A DNA stretch of 64,000 nt from Candidatus Altimarinota bacterium (GTDB taxonomy: Bacteria > Cyanobacteriota > Cyanobacteriia > Cyanobacteriales > Microcystaceae), in contig JAAUUT010000001.1 of NCBI GenBank assembly GCA_012031035.1, positions 1-64,000 on the forward strand, given 5' to 3'. Positions 36,444 to 45,502 of the stretch are shown piece by piece. Both the position numbers and the translations under genes were made by a program. The notes beneath the pieces were generated by a model. It saw only the letters and a list, made by a program, of their open reading frames with translations. It searched no databases and was not told the origin of the DNA. Every line of letters begins with the position of its first letter. The first letter of the stretch is position 1.

Positions 36444-36806
36444 ATGTTAGTTCAAAAACTGAAAAACTGTGAAGAATTTCTCGCAGGGGATAGTACGCTT
36501 CTGCGAGAATTATTACATCCCGACAAACAACCGATCGCGTTGCGCTATAGTTTAGCTCATGCGATCGTTCCCGTAGGAGAAACTTCCACACCCCATTCTC
36601 TTAAAACCTCAGAAGTGTATTACATCCTCAGCGGTCAAGGAGAGATGCACATCGACGAGGAAACCCAAATTATTGAGCCAGGGGATGCCGTTTACATTCC
36701 GCCAAACGCCAAGCAATTTGTCCGCAATTGCGGACAAGAACCGCTAATATTTATCTGCATCGTCGATCCGGCGTGGAGAAAAGAAGACGAAACCGTTTAT
36801 GAGTAA
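36444..36806 (+). CDS. Cupin-domain protein
   Basis: 120 residues forming a single cupin barrel. Motif 1: PVGETSTPHSLKTSEVYYILSG, with PH...E metal ligands. Motif 2: PGDAVYIPPNAKQFVRNCG. The metal and substrate are unknown; small cupins act as dioxygenases, isomerases or binding proteins. It overlaps tyrA by eight bases (ATGA-type coupling), so translation is coupled and a link to aromatic amino acid metabolism is possible but unproven. Confidence 0.85.
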   Translation: MLVQKLKNCEEFLAGDSTLLRELLHPDKQPIALRYSLAHAIVPVGETSTPHSLKTSEVYYILSGQGEMHIDEETQIIEPGDAVYIPPNAKQFVRNCGQEPLIFICIVDPAWRKEDETVYE

Positions 36807-37644
36807 AACAATAGGAATTGTCGGACTGGGGTTGATTGGTGGATCTTTAGGATTGGATTTACGATCGCGCGGATTTCAAGTCTATGGCGTTTCCCGTCAA
36901 GCAAGAACCTGTCAAATTGCGGTAGAACGCGGAATCGCCGATGAAGCGGGTTTGAGTTTAGAATTGCTAGCACTGGCAGATATTATATTTATTTGTACTC
37001 CGATCGCCGCGATCGCGCCTACTCTAAAACAATTAATCCCCTATCTCTCCCTCAACACCATTGTCACCGATGTCGGTTCGGTCAAAACTCCTATCGTGCA
37101 AGAATGTTCTCAATTATGGGATTATTTTGTCGGCAGTCATCCGATGGCGGGAACGGCAGAACAAGGCGTTGAAGCAGCACAAAAAGATTTATTTGTCAAT
37201 GCTCCTTATGTTTTAACGCCGACAACAACGACTCCTGCGATCGCGACGCAAAAAATTGAAGAAATCGCAACATTGCTGGGAGCTAAAATTTATACCTGTT
37301 CTCCCGAACAACACGATCGCGCCGTCGCTTGGATTTCTCATTTACCCGTCATGGTGAGTGCAGCGTTAATCGATGCTTGTACGAGCGAAACCGACGCAAG
37401 CGTTATAGAATTAGCCAAACAGTTAGCGAGTTCTGGGTTTCGCGATACGAGTCGCGTTGGCGGAGGAAATCCCGAATTAGGCGTAATGATGGCAGAATAC
37501 AATCGAGAGAACTTGTTGCGATCGCTGTCTCTCTATCGCGATCGTTTGGATCGGTTAATACAATATATCCAGCAGGAAGATCGCGATCGACTAAATAACG
37601 TTCTTGAGTCAACAGGGCGATCCCGTCCCGATTTTTTAACTTAA
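36799..37644 (+). CDS. tyrA: Prephenate/arogenate dehydrogenase
   Basis: 281 residues. NAD(P)-binding IGIVGLGLIGGSLGLDLRSRG at the N-terminus, IFICTPIAAI, the catalytic-histidine segment FVGSHPMAGT and HDRAVAWISHLPV. It carries out the oxidative decarboxylation in tyrosine synthesis; cyanobacterial TyrA usually uses arogenate and NADP. It supplies the tyrosine-derived precursors for tocopherol and plastoquinone. Its end lies five bases from the converging PlsY fusion gene. Confidence 0.92.
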   Translation: MSKTIGIVGLGLIGGSLGLDLRSRGFQVYGVSRQARTCQIAVERGIADEAGLSLELLALADIIFICTPIAAIAPTLKQLIPYLSLNTIVTDVGSVKTPIVQECSQLWDYFVGSHPMAGTAEQGVEAAQKDLFVNAPYVLTPTTTTPAIATQKIEEIATLLGAKIYTCSPEQHDRAVAWISHLPVMVSAALIDACTSETDASVIELAKQLASSGFRDTSRVGGGNPELGVMMAEYNRENLLRSLSLYRDRLDRLIQYIQQEDRDRLNNVLESTGRSRPDFLT

Positions 37645-37649
37645 CGAAA

Positions 37650-40565
37650 CTAGCGATCTAAAATCTCCACCACTCCAATTTGACCGTCAAGACGGACTCG
37701 CTGACCATCCTTTAATAGCTGCGTTGCGTTATGAACGTCCATCACTGCTGGAATTCCATATTCGCGAGCAACGATCGCGCCGTGAGATAAAGCGCCTCCC
37801 ACCTCTGCAATAATCCCGCCAGCACGAGCGAGAATTGCCGTCCAACCCGAATCCGTATAAGGGACGACGAGAATGGTTTGGGGATCGATTTCGTCCATTT
37901 GTTGCAGTCCTCTAATAATCTTAACTCGTCCTTCCACCTGTCCCGAACTCGCAGCAATTCCCTGCAATCGAGATGTAGAAGGTAGCGGCGAAGGAGAGAT
38001 GAGGGGTAAACTCTTCGGATGCCCATAAACGACGTAAGGAACGCTAACGAGTTCCTGATTCTGTTTGTATTGAGTTCGTCGTTGTTCGATGAGATAGGGC
38101 AATCTCGATCGCAATTGAGGGTCGGAATGTTCGACTAAACGATGAATTTCAGCAATTTCAAGAAAAAAGATGTCTCCTTTCGCTAAAAGCGTACCATCTT
38201 TGAGCCAAATATTTCCGAGTTCTACAAATGTCCAGCGTAAATGAGCGAGTAATTGCGAATAGACTTCCGTCGCTTGACCTTTAAGATTGAGACGCTTTTG
38301 GACGATTTGCACTTTCAAACTCGTCGCTGGTTCTCGATCTTCTTTTTGTTGCGGTGGATGAAACAGAAAACGAGTAAATAACGCTCTCATCGATCTCGGA
38401 TCTTCCTTCCAGCGAGGAACGGCAATATCCGTTGCTGCTTCGCTCAAATAACCGTATCTCTCTAACCACTGCTCAAAATGCTCTAAAATCTCCTGACCGT
38501 CTGGGGTTTCTGCCAGATGAGCGAAGAGAGAAGGGCAGCTATAGCCGCTTAATTGGTCGATAGGGAGCAATTTTCGGGCGTAGGTTGCGAGATCGGCAAG
38601 GGATCGCGCTGAGGCAACTTCTGGCGTTTTACTGTTGTCGAGTTGTTCCGGCTCTACTTTCAAGATAGCTTGTCGCAATGCCAGACTGAGAGGGGCGAGA
38701 ATACTGTAATAAGTTGCCTTCTTGAGTGCGGATAAGATGGTATCTACCCTTTCTAACAAATCCCCAGGAGACGCTTCTGATAGGGGTAGCGCTTCGATTA
38801 AATTGAACGTTGGCGTAAAGTATTTTTGCAAATCGCGATCGAACTCTCGATCTAAATTCCATTCTTGCTGCAATAATTTTAACAATCCTGGCAAGTTGCG
38901 CAGCGTAGATTTTAGCGGAGGCTTGCTAAATTTTGCGCCTCTGGTGAGAAATTCTAAACTTTCTGGCGGAAGACCCATGCGAAGAAAAATTTCACCCAAC
39001 AGCGTCGCGTTAAAGTAGGCGTGTTGGAAATGTAGCGTTGCTGTTTCTTCAAAATCCAATCCTCGTGCGCGTTTTCCCAAAACAACTGTAAAAATATCGC
39101 CCCACACGCCACAAGTGAGGGGACGATTGATCGACCAAGTAAGCGGTCGAATAACCCCCGGAATCACTTCAGCCGCGATTTTGCGCGTCCAAATCGGTTG
39201 TAGAGTAGTAATCGATCGCGCTTGCAGAAGCCATAACTTTTGTCCGTCATACGTCCATTCGATGTCTTGAGGAATGCCGCGATAAAGATCTTCGATTTCT
39301 CTTGCTAAGGTGGCGACCGATTGGATGATTTTTTGGGGAATTTCTTCTACTGATTCTGTAGGGGTGAATGACCATTCATCCCTACTATTATGGGTGGATG
39401 ATGATTCCCCTTTAACTTCAACACAATATCTTTGTGGCGTAACTTGTCCCGATACTACTCGTGCAGCATCTCCGCTTAACGCTTCGATAACGACAGCCGT
39501 ATTCCTCGGATCGACAGGATCTCGACTAAAAGCCACCCCTGAAAAAATGCCTCGAATTTGTTTTTGGATCAGTACCGCCATCGGTGCATCAACTTGATTT
39601 CTATCTCGGCGATACTGAACCGCAGCAGGATTGTTATAAGCTGCCTGACAGTCCAAAATCGCGTTTTGTAGGGTTTGTGGGCTGGTAACGTTCAAAATCG
39701 TCAAATATTGTCCTGCTGCGGAGGCGGTTTCTGAATCTTCTCCGATGGCTGAAGAACGAACGACTAAGGGATTTTCGTCATAGGGTTCGAGAAATTCAAT
39801 GAAGGGTTGCGCGTCGTCGCCAGCAGGGAGTATCCAACCATCGGGAACGGGATAACCCAACCGTTTCAGGTACGAAAGGGTAGCTGCTTTTTGACCGACT
39901 TTCTTTGGATCTAACCGTCGATCTAAGGAGAGAATGTTTCTATCGCCTTGGAAGAAACGAAACATCTTTTGCGATCCTGTTTTTACCGATTGTACGGGAA
40001 GATCGAGATCGTCGGGGATTTTTTGATAAATCCAAGCTAGCAAACCAACTAGTACGATCGCCGCCCCAATATACTCGCCGCGATCGGGACGTAGCAGGCT
40101 TAACACTAAAGCTAGCACAAATAATCCTACCAAACGCCCAGTTTTGCGATCGCGAAAGATAGTAAAACTAATTCCGCTTATCAAAGCCGTTAATAGGGCA
40201 GCTTGCCAATTATGAACGAGAATTCCCCAAGATACATTAGTAACGCCAGCCCCTTTCCCCATCCAATAACGTCCCACGACTAGGGCCATTAAAGCTAATA
40301 ACTCCCAAGTTGGATCGTTAGGGAAGAACCAACGGGCGATTAAAACCGCCCCAATTCCTTTAGCGGCTTCTGAAATAACGGCTAATATACCAACAAAAGT
40401 CCCGCCGTGATAAAAAGCCGCCGAGACAGAGATATTTCCCGTTCCCAATCTCGACAGTTTTCGCCTTGTCAATATATAGGTAATCCAGTCAATGAGGGGA
40501 AGTCCTCCTATCAAAGGACATAGCAAAAAAATGATTAGAGAACCCCAAAGCTGTGTCAGCGTCAT
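37650..40565 (-). CDS. Fusion of a PlsY-like membrane domain with PEP-synthase/rifampicin-phosphotransferase-like domains
   Basis: 971 residues. 1-190: multi-span PlsY-like domain with GTGNISVSAAFYHGG and GKGAGVTNVSWG in place of the GSGNIG and GGKGVAT motifs. 215-470: ATP-grasp PEP/pyruvate-binding domain (KVGQKAATLSYLKRLGYPVP, VVRSSAIGEDSETASAAGQY, DIEWTYDGQKLWLLQARS). 470-860: helical middle like that of rifampicin phosphotransferases. 880-971: phosphohistidine domain with catalytic His928 in GGALSHGAIVARE. It probably phosphorylates or activates a membrane-associated substrate; the true reaction is unknown. A palindromic repeat is inserted in frame at residues 394-403. Confidence 0.8.
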   Translation of the reverse strand: MTLTQLWGSLIIFLLCPLIGGLPLIDWITYILTRRKLSRLGTGNISVSAAFYHGGTFVGILAVISEAAKGIGAVLIARWFFPNDPTWELLALMALVVGRYWMGKGAGVTNVSWGILVHNWQAALLTALISGISFTIFRDRKTGRLVGLFVLALVLSLLRPDRGEYIGAAIVLVGLLAWIYQKIPDDLDLPVQSVKTGSQKMFRFFQGDRNILSLDRRLDPKKVGQKAATLSYLKRLGYPVPDGWILPAGDDAQPFIEFLEPYDENPLVVRSSAIGEDSETASAAGQYLTILNVTSPQTLQNAILDCQAAYNNPAAVQYRRDRNQVDAPMAVLIQKQIRGIFSGVAFSRDPVDPRNTAVVIEALSGDAARVVSGQVTPQRYCVEVKGESSSTHNSRDEWSFTPTESVEEIPQKIIQSVATLAREIEDLYRGIPQDIEWTYDGQKLWLLQARSITTLQPIWTRKIAAEVIPGVIRPLTWSINRPLTCGVWGDIFTVVLGKRARGLDFEETATLHFQHAYFNATLLGEIFLRMGLPPESLEFLTRGAKFSKPPLKSTLRNLPGLLKLLQQEWNLDREFDRDLQKYFTPTFNLIEALPLSEASPGDLLERVDTILSALKKATYYSILAPLSLALRQAILKVEPEQLDNSKTPEVASARSLADLATYARKLLPIDQLSGYSCPSLFAHLAETPDGQEILEHFEQWLERYGYLSEAATDIAVPRWKEDPRSMRALFTRFLFHPPQQKEDREPATSLKVQIVQKRLNLKGQATEVYSQLLAHLRWTFVELGNIWLKDGTLLAKGDIFFLEIAEIHRLVEHSDPQLRSRLPYLIEQRRTQYKQNQELVSVPYVVYGHPKSLPLISPSPLPSTSRLQGIAASSGQVEGRVKIIRGLQQMDEIDPQTILVVPYTDSGWTAILARAGGIIAEVGGALSHGAIVAREYGIPAVMDVHNATQLLKDGQRVRLDGQIGVVEILDR
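39358..39385. repeat. 28-bp palindromic repeat inside the PlsY fusion gene
   Basis: Arms GTAGGGGTGAATG and CATTCATCCCTAC pair with one mismatch around a two-base centre. It is read in frame as RDEWSFTPT-type residues in a linker of the ATP-grasp domain. The sequence resembles short palindromes scattered through cyanobacterial genomes. Confidence 0.7.
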
Positions 40566-40776
40566 CCGATTTGTAAAATAGCCCTCTAGATCGAGTTTAG
40601 GGCTTTCTTATCTTAATGGAGCAAGAAGACCGACGCTACACATTTATGTTAACGTGTGGAGGAATTGCGACTAATTTTATATAAGGCGCGGGTCTGCAAA
40701 CGGGAAATTCCACGTAGAAAGCGACACAAGGAGCGATTCGTGGGAGGTTCGAGTTAAATCAAATTTTTATACTATT

Positions 40777-41667
40777 GTGTTAGGTTTCATCAATTTAAAT
40801 AAGCCTGCTGGGTTCACTTCACACGATTGTGTCGCTAAAATACGGCGACTCTTAAAGACTTCCAAAGTCGGACATGGAGGCACGTTAGATCCTGCTGCTA
40901 CTGGAGTCTTACCTATTGCTGTGGGAAAAGCAACGCGATTGTTACCATTATTTCCAGAAAATAAAGCTTATCAAGCTAAAATTCGTCTGGGAATGCGAAC
41001 GAATACAGACGATCTCGAAGGAGACGTTATTGAGACTAAATCCGCATCGCATATTACATTAGAACAAGCACAATCGCTATTACCCCAATTTATTGGCAAA
41101 ATCGAGCAAATTCCTCCTGCCTTTAGTGCGATTCGACGCGATGGCAAACGCTTGTATGAATTAGCTAGAAAGGGAGAGCAAGTAGATGTTCCCGTGCGAA
41201 CGGTTGAGGTATATGGAATTAAGGTTTTAGGATGGGATATGGGAGAATATCCCGAATTAGAAGTTGAAATTGCTTGCGGTGCGGGGACTTATATCAGGGC
41301 GATCGCGCGGGATTTAGGCTCTTTACTCAACGTTGGTGGAACTTTAGCCGCTTTAATTCGTACTGAAAGTTGCGGTATGAAATTATCGCAAAGTATTACC
41401 CTAGAAGAAATAGAAACTCAAGTAAAATCGGGATGTTTTTCGTTAATTTCCCCGGCGATCGCGCTTCAACATCTTCCAGCACTTATCTTGTCAGTAGAGG
41501 AAGTTAAGCGCTGGATGCAAGGACAAAAGCTCGCTAGAAGCCAGCTAGAAACGCCTACATTGGGTTTTACTCGATTAAATGATGAAAACGGAAATTTTCT
41601 GGGAATTGGCGAGCTAGTGCATTCTGAGACAAATTGGTTAATCATTCCCAAAATCGTTTTTACCTAA
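40777..41667 (+). CDS. truB: tRNA pseudouridine-55 synthase
   Basis: 296 residues. TruB makes pseudouridine 55 in the T loop of tRNAs. Seen: LNKPAGFTSHD, the catalytic-aspartate motif GGTLDPAATGVLPIAVGKATR, YQAKIRLGMRTNTDDLEG, PPAFSAIRRDGKRLYELAR and GAGTYIRAIARDLG. The start is GTG at 40777, matching the family's N-terminal GFINLNKP. Its 3' end overlaps the converging menD by 30 bases. Confidence 0.95.
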   Translation: MLGFINLNKPAGFTSHDCVAKIRRLLKTSKVGHGGTLDPAATGVLPIAVGKATRLLPLFPENKAYQAKIRLGMRTNTDDLEGDVIETKSASHITLEQAQSLLPQFIGKIEQIPPAFSAIRRDGKRLYELARKGEQVDVPVRTVEVYGIKVLGWDMGEYPELEVEIACGAGTYIRAIARDLGSLLNVGGTLAALIRTESCGMKLSQSITLEEIETQVKSGCFSLISPAIALQHLPALILSVEEVKRWMQGQKLARSQLETPTLGFTRLNDENGNFLGIGELVHSETNWLIIPKIVFT

Positions 41668-43390
41668 AAACATTGAAAATTGTTTTAAATTCTCTTGTAG
41701 CCAACGCGAATCAGCTTTGCGATCGCACTTAATTTCCAAGACTCGAATTCCTGTTTCTGGCAGGGGATTTAATAATTGTTTGAGTTGCTCCCAAGAAGAA
41801 ATAAGCTTGTGTTCGACGTTATAAGTTTGACATAATTTGACAAAATCTAGATTTTGAGGAGTGGCAAAAAACTCTTCAAATGGCGGTTCAAATTGAGCAA
41901 TTGGTAGCATTTCAAAAATACCACCACCGTTATTATTAATTAAAATAATGGTCAGATGACCGCTAAAATTTTGTTGAATTAAAAATCCATTAGTATCGTG
42001 TAAAAGGGCTAGATCTCCCGTTAATAAGATACTACTGCGATGGCGATAAGCAATTCCTAATGCTGTCGATAATGTCCCATCAATTCCATTGGCCCCACGA
42101 TTAAAATAGGGGGTTATGCCGCTATTTCCCGGCAGCCAAAAGAATTCCAGATTGCGCACCGACATACTATTGGCAATAAAAATCGATGTATGTGGCGGTA
42201 GCATTTGAGACAGCAACCATGCCACTTTACTTTCTAACAGTCCATCGATTGACTGCATCGTTCGGTTGATGTTTTGTCTGACTCGCAAATCCTCATCGCA
42301 CCATTGTTGTAGATAACTGTTATCTTTGGGATTTAAAGGACAATTGAAACTAGATTCTAACTGTTCTACACTAATGCGCAGATGAATGCTTTTTCCATGT
42401 AAAGAATCGAAATTTTCCGCGCTAGAATCGACGATCCAGCGGTGGGGTTGTATCGTTTCTAACCAGGTGCGAAGTTCTTTACTAGTAGGAAGTTCGCCGA
42501 GTTGAATGACAATTTCTGGCGCTAATTGTTGGGCTAATTTTTCATTGCGTAAAATTAGGTCGTAGGTGCTGATGAGATAGGGATTTAGATCGGCATAATT
42601 TCTTAGGGGAGATAAAGCTTCGGCGAGGACTGGATACTGAAGCGATTGAGAAAGCGTTGCGATCGCCTGACAATACGCTTTAGGTGCATAAGAATGAGCG
42701 ATGCCAGCAACGATAATTCCGCGCTGGCAAGATTGCCATGCTTGAGGGATGGGTAATGAAGCGAGGGGAATGGATGAAGGGGAAATAAACGCAAAAAAGT
42801 CTTGCCAATCAAATGCTTGAAGTGTTTCTGTATTCGCTTGTGGCGTAGGCGCAAGCGGGTCTCGAAAAGGAAAATTGAGATGGACGACACCTGGGGTTGG
42901 AAACGCGATCGCTCCCAAGCATAAATTGTCGTTTGTCGCAAGTAACGCAGCATTCCCAAATCGGGATCGGGAACGGCTAATTCAGTTTGCCAGTTGGGAT
43001 AATTTCCAAATAACTTAACCTGATCGATGGTTTGTCCGGCGCGACAATGACGTAATTCTAGCGGTCGATCTGCGGTGATGACCAGAAGAGGGACGCGACT
43101 TTCTTTCGCTTCGATGACGGCGGGATAAAAATTAGCGCCTGCGGTTCCAGAAGTACAAACCAAGGCTACGGGCAATCCCGTTCTTTTGGCGATTCCCAGG
43201 GCGAAAAAAGCAGCCGATCGCTCGTCTAAAATGGGAATAGCTTTTATATTACAATGCCGAGCAAAGGCAACCGTTAGCGGTGTCGAACGAGAACCGGGAC
43301 AGAGGATGGCAGTGGTTAATCCTAAACGAGAAAGGGTTTCCACTGCCACAGAGCCCAAAGGGTATTAGTATTGCGAAAGTCGAGGAGCAT
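41638..43390 (-). pseudogene. menD: menD (SEPHCHC synthase), interrupted by two frameshifts
   Basis: The thiamine-diphosphate enzyme that joins isochorismate and 2-oxoglutarate in phylloquinone synthesis. Three frames give the whole family sequence. ATG at 43390 reads [10 protein letters not shown]; a missing G at the GGG run (43354-43356) shifts to [36 protein letters not shown] and [14 protein letters not shown] second shift at the HIP1 site 42904-42914 leads to [20 protein letters not shown] and the ThDP half (RGANGIDGTLSTALG, LTGDLALLHDTNG). A 4-base loss between GCGA repeats would explain the second. Both fit indels in an otherwise intact gene. Confidence 0.88.
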
Positions 43391-43421
43391 GGAGAGCGAT
43401 CGATTTTCAACTGCTTTGGGA

Positions 43422-44228
43422 TTATATTCGATCTTGAGTCATAAAATAACTGCGCAACTGTTTGAGGGCAGGATGAGCGGGATTGAGAAATAGTCTTCCC
43501 TGGGAACTCAAGATATTTGAAAAAGGAACGATTTCGATCGCGCTATTGCTATAGGCGATCGTTTCTAACCCTTGCACGAAATCTGGAGTCCATTGATTTT
43601 GCACGACGGGGATATTTTGGGTTTGCAACCATTTGAGTAATTGCGATCGCACAATCCCTGGCAAGATTCCTCCTTCTATGGCAGGAGTCCACCACACGCC
43701 TTCTTTCCATCCCCAAAGATTTCCGGTACTGGTTTCTAGCCAATTACCTCGTTCGTCAAGCAAAATAGCTTCTTGTGCGCCAAATTTTTCAGCTTTTTGT
43801 CGAGATAGCCACGCACTCAAATAATTTCCGGTTTTATAAATAGCAAGGGAACGTCTAAATAAGGGATCGTCAGCTATCCAACCAATAATGCCTTGTCGTT
43901 GGCGTTCTTGTAAATTTTGGGGTAGGGAGCGTCCAATTATCCACTCTCTACCATCGGCAAAAATCGCCATTCTCAGGATGGGATGATAGGATAGCAAACT
44001 TTCTGCTCCTTTTCGCAACCGTTTCCAGTTGGGGAGTTGCCAATCGAACGCCTGTATGCTGTGGTGCAAGCGAGCGCAATGCAGAGTCCAATGGGTCAAC
44101 GGGCGATCTAGCGATCGTTCGTAGACGCGCAACGTCGTAAAAACCGTCGCTCCGTAAAGCAGACCGGAATCGTCGATACTAATCGGTAACGTATCGTCCT
44201 GATTTAATTTGCCATCATACCAAAACAT
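43422..44228 (-). CDS. pabC: Class IV aminotransferase, probable 4-amino-4-deoxychorismate lyase
   Basis: 268 residues of the PLP fold-type IV family. Seen: MFWYDGKLNQ, DDSGLLYGATVFTTLRVY, catalytic lysine in AIYKTGNYLSAW, EAILLDERGNWLETSTGNLW and PAIEGGILPGIVRSQLL, the phosphate-binding loop. PabC releases p-aminobenzoate for folate. A D-amino-acid or branched-chain aminotransferase is the alternative. The gene ends 31 bases before menD, so the two chorismate-using enzymes probably share a transcript. Confidence 0.75.
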   Translation of the reverse strand: MFWYDGKLNQDDTLPISIDDSGLLYGATVFTTLRVYERSLDRPLTHWTLHCARLHHSIQAFDWQLPNWKRLRKGAESLLSYHPILRMAIFADGREWIIGRSLPQNLQERQRQGIIGWIADDPLFRRSLAIYKTGNYLSAWLSRQKAEKFGAQEAILLDERGNWLETSTGNLWGWKEGVWWTPAIEGGILPGIVRSQLLKWLQTQNIPVVQNQWTPDFVQGLETIAYSNSAIEIVPFSNILSSQGRLFLNPAHPALKQLRSYFMTQDRI

Positions 44229-44324
44229 TAGAATTCAAGAACTGGAATTCTAAATTTGACTAATTTTTGGTAATTATACCCTCATTATCCGAACTTTTCA
44301 AAGTCAAATGAGTATGGCAAGAGA

Positions 44325-45254
44325 TTAAAAAACTTTTAACAGCCCCCAAATATAACCTATCTTCTCAAGAAAAAAACATTGGTTGATAAAAGAAAACTCT
44401 TCATGATTTAAATCTTTTTGCTCGTTTATGTTTTTCAGTCTTTTAAGTAATTGTTTTAATTCTGCGATCGCCAATTGACATCTTTCCACATAAGAATGCG
44501 ATGTTTCATGACTTAAGAAAAAAGCATCGGATACTCCTTGCCAATAAATTCTTTGAAAAAACCATTGTTTATTTAAGCGAGATTTGACAATATGATGTTT
44601 AACTAATAGTTCGGGAACGTAATAAATGCTATAATCGCTTTGTTTAATTTTCTTAGCTAAAAAAAGCTCTTCATTAGATAGCAATTTTTTTCCTTGTCTG
44701 CCTAATTTGACGGGAAACCCTTGTACCAGTTCTAACACCGATTTAGGAAAAGCCATATTCGCGCCAGCAATGTAATAGTTGGTATCGTCTAATCGGGTGG
44801 GAACTGCCGACCAATCAATGATGGTTAAATAAGGTAAAAAGCGGTCATTTAGCCAACTTGGTTTTGAAAATTCCCAAATCGGTTCTACTTTGCCGCCTAC
44901 TGCACCTGGTTTTGGGGTCACAGTTTCAAAAACTTTAATGATATTTTCTAGCCACCTAAATGACGCGATCGCGTCATCATCTAAGTAAGCAACATAATTT
45001 CCTAAAGCATTTTGCCAACCTGTATTGCGGGCTTGGGACAGTCCTTGAATGGGTTCGTAGAGATAGCGTAAATTGGGAATGTGGGAAAACTCTTGCGTGA
45101 TAACTTGTTTAGTTTCGTCTGTCGAACGATTATCGACTACTAAAATTTCATAAGAATTAGTCTCTAAACTTTGTTTGATAAGGCTTTGAATGGCTTTGCG
45201 CAGATAATTAGCACGATTAAATGTACAAACTACAACAGAAATTTGAATAGCCAT
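44325..45254 (-). CDS. Glycosyltransferase family 2
   Basis: 309 residues. SVVVCTFNRANYLRKAI at the N-terminus, VVDNRSTDET (nucleotide site), LSQARNTGWQNALGNYVAYLDDDA (metal site DDD) and NYYIAGANMAFPKSVLELVQGF. GT-A fold, no membrane helix. It is alone on the minus strand, away from the main glycosyltransferase cluster, with an AT-rich palindrome 56 bases upstream. Donor and acceptor unknown. Confidence 0.87.
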   Translation of the reverse strand: MAIQISVVVCTFNRANYLRKAIQSLIKQSLETNSYEILVVDNRSTDETKQVITQEFSHIPNLRYLYEPIQGLSQARNTGWQNALGNYVAYLDDDAIASFRWLENIIKVFETVTPKPGAVGGKVEPIWEFSKPSWLNDRFLPYLTIIDWSAVPTRLDDTNYYIAGANMAFPKSVLELVQGFPVKLGRQGKKLLSNEELFLAKKIKQSDYSIYYVPELLVKHHIVKSRLNKQWFFQRIYWQGVSDAFFLSHETSHSYVERCQLAIAELKQLLKRLKNINEQKDLNHEEFSFINQCFFLEKIGYIWGLLKVF

Positions 45255-45309
45255 AGATATGCGATCGTTTTGAGAAAAATTTTTAATTGCACCAAATTTT
45301 AATTGTATT

Positions 45310-45350
45310 ACAATCTAATTATAATTTAAATTAAATTATAATTAGATTGT
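45310..45350. repeat. Perfect AT-rich palindrome, 19-bp arms, 3-base loop
   Basis: Arm ACAATCTAATTATAATTTA (45310-45328) pairs fully with 45332-45350; the loop is AAT. It lies between cysA (stop 45503) and the GT2 gene (start 45254), both minus strand. It could be a promoter-region operator, a repeat or a recombination site. Confidence 0.85.
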
Positions 45351-45428
45351 TGGCGCAAACAAAACACGTATAATACTTTTTTTGTTAATACTTATTCGTT
45401 TTAGAAATTTAAATACTATATATGGCAA

Positions 45429-45452
45429 AGGGCGGGCAACTCTGCCCACCCT
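45429..45452 (-). terminator. GC-rich hairpin downstream of cysA
   Basis: AGGGTGGGCA and TGCCCGCCCT pair with one mismatch around a four-base loop, then only TTTG on the minus strand. It lies 51 bases after the cysA stop. The T tract is short, so it may be a dispersed palindrome serving as a terminator. Confidence 0.45.
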
Positions 45453-45502
45453 TCTAGATTAAAAGCTTTAGTGTAAGTTCTAATTACAACAGCATCATAA
45501 AA

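Noticed and set aside
40640-40776. tRNA-like GGTTCGAGT near 40746
   Set aside because: No acceptor stem or anticodon arm can be built around it; no tRNA gene was found anywhere in the window.
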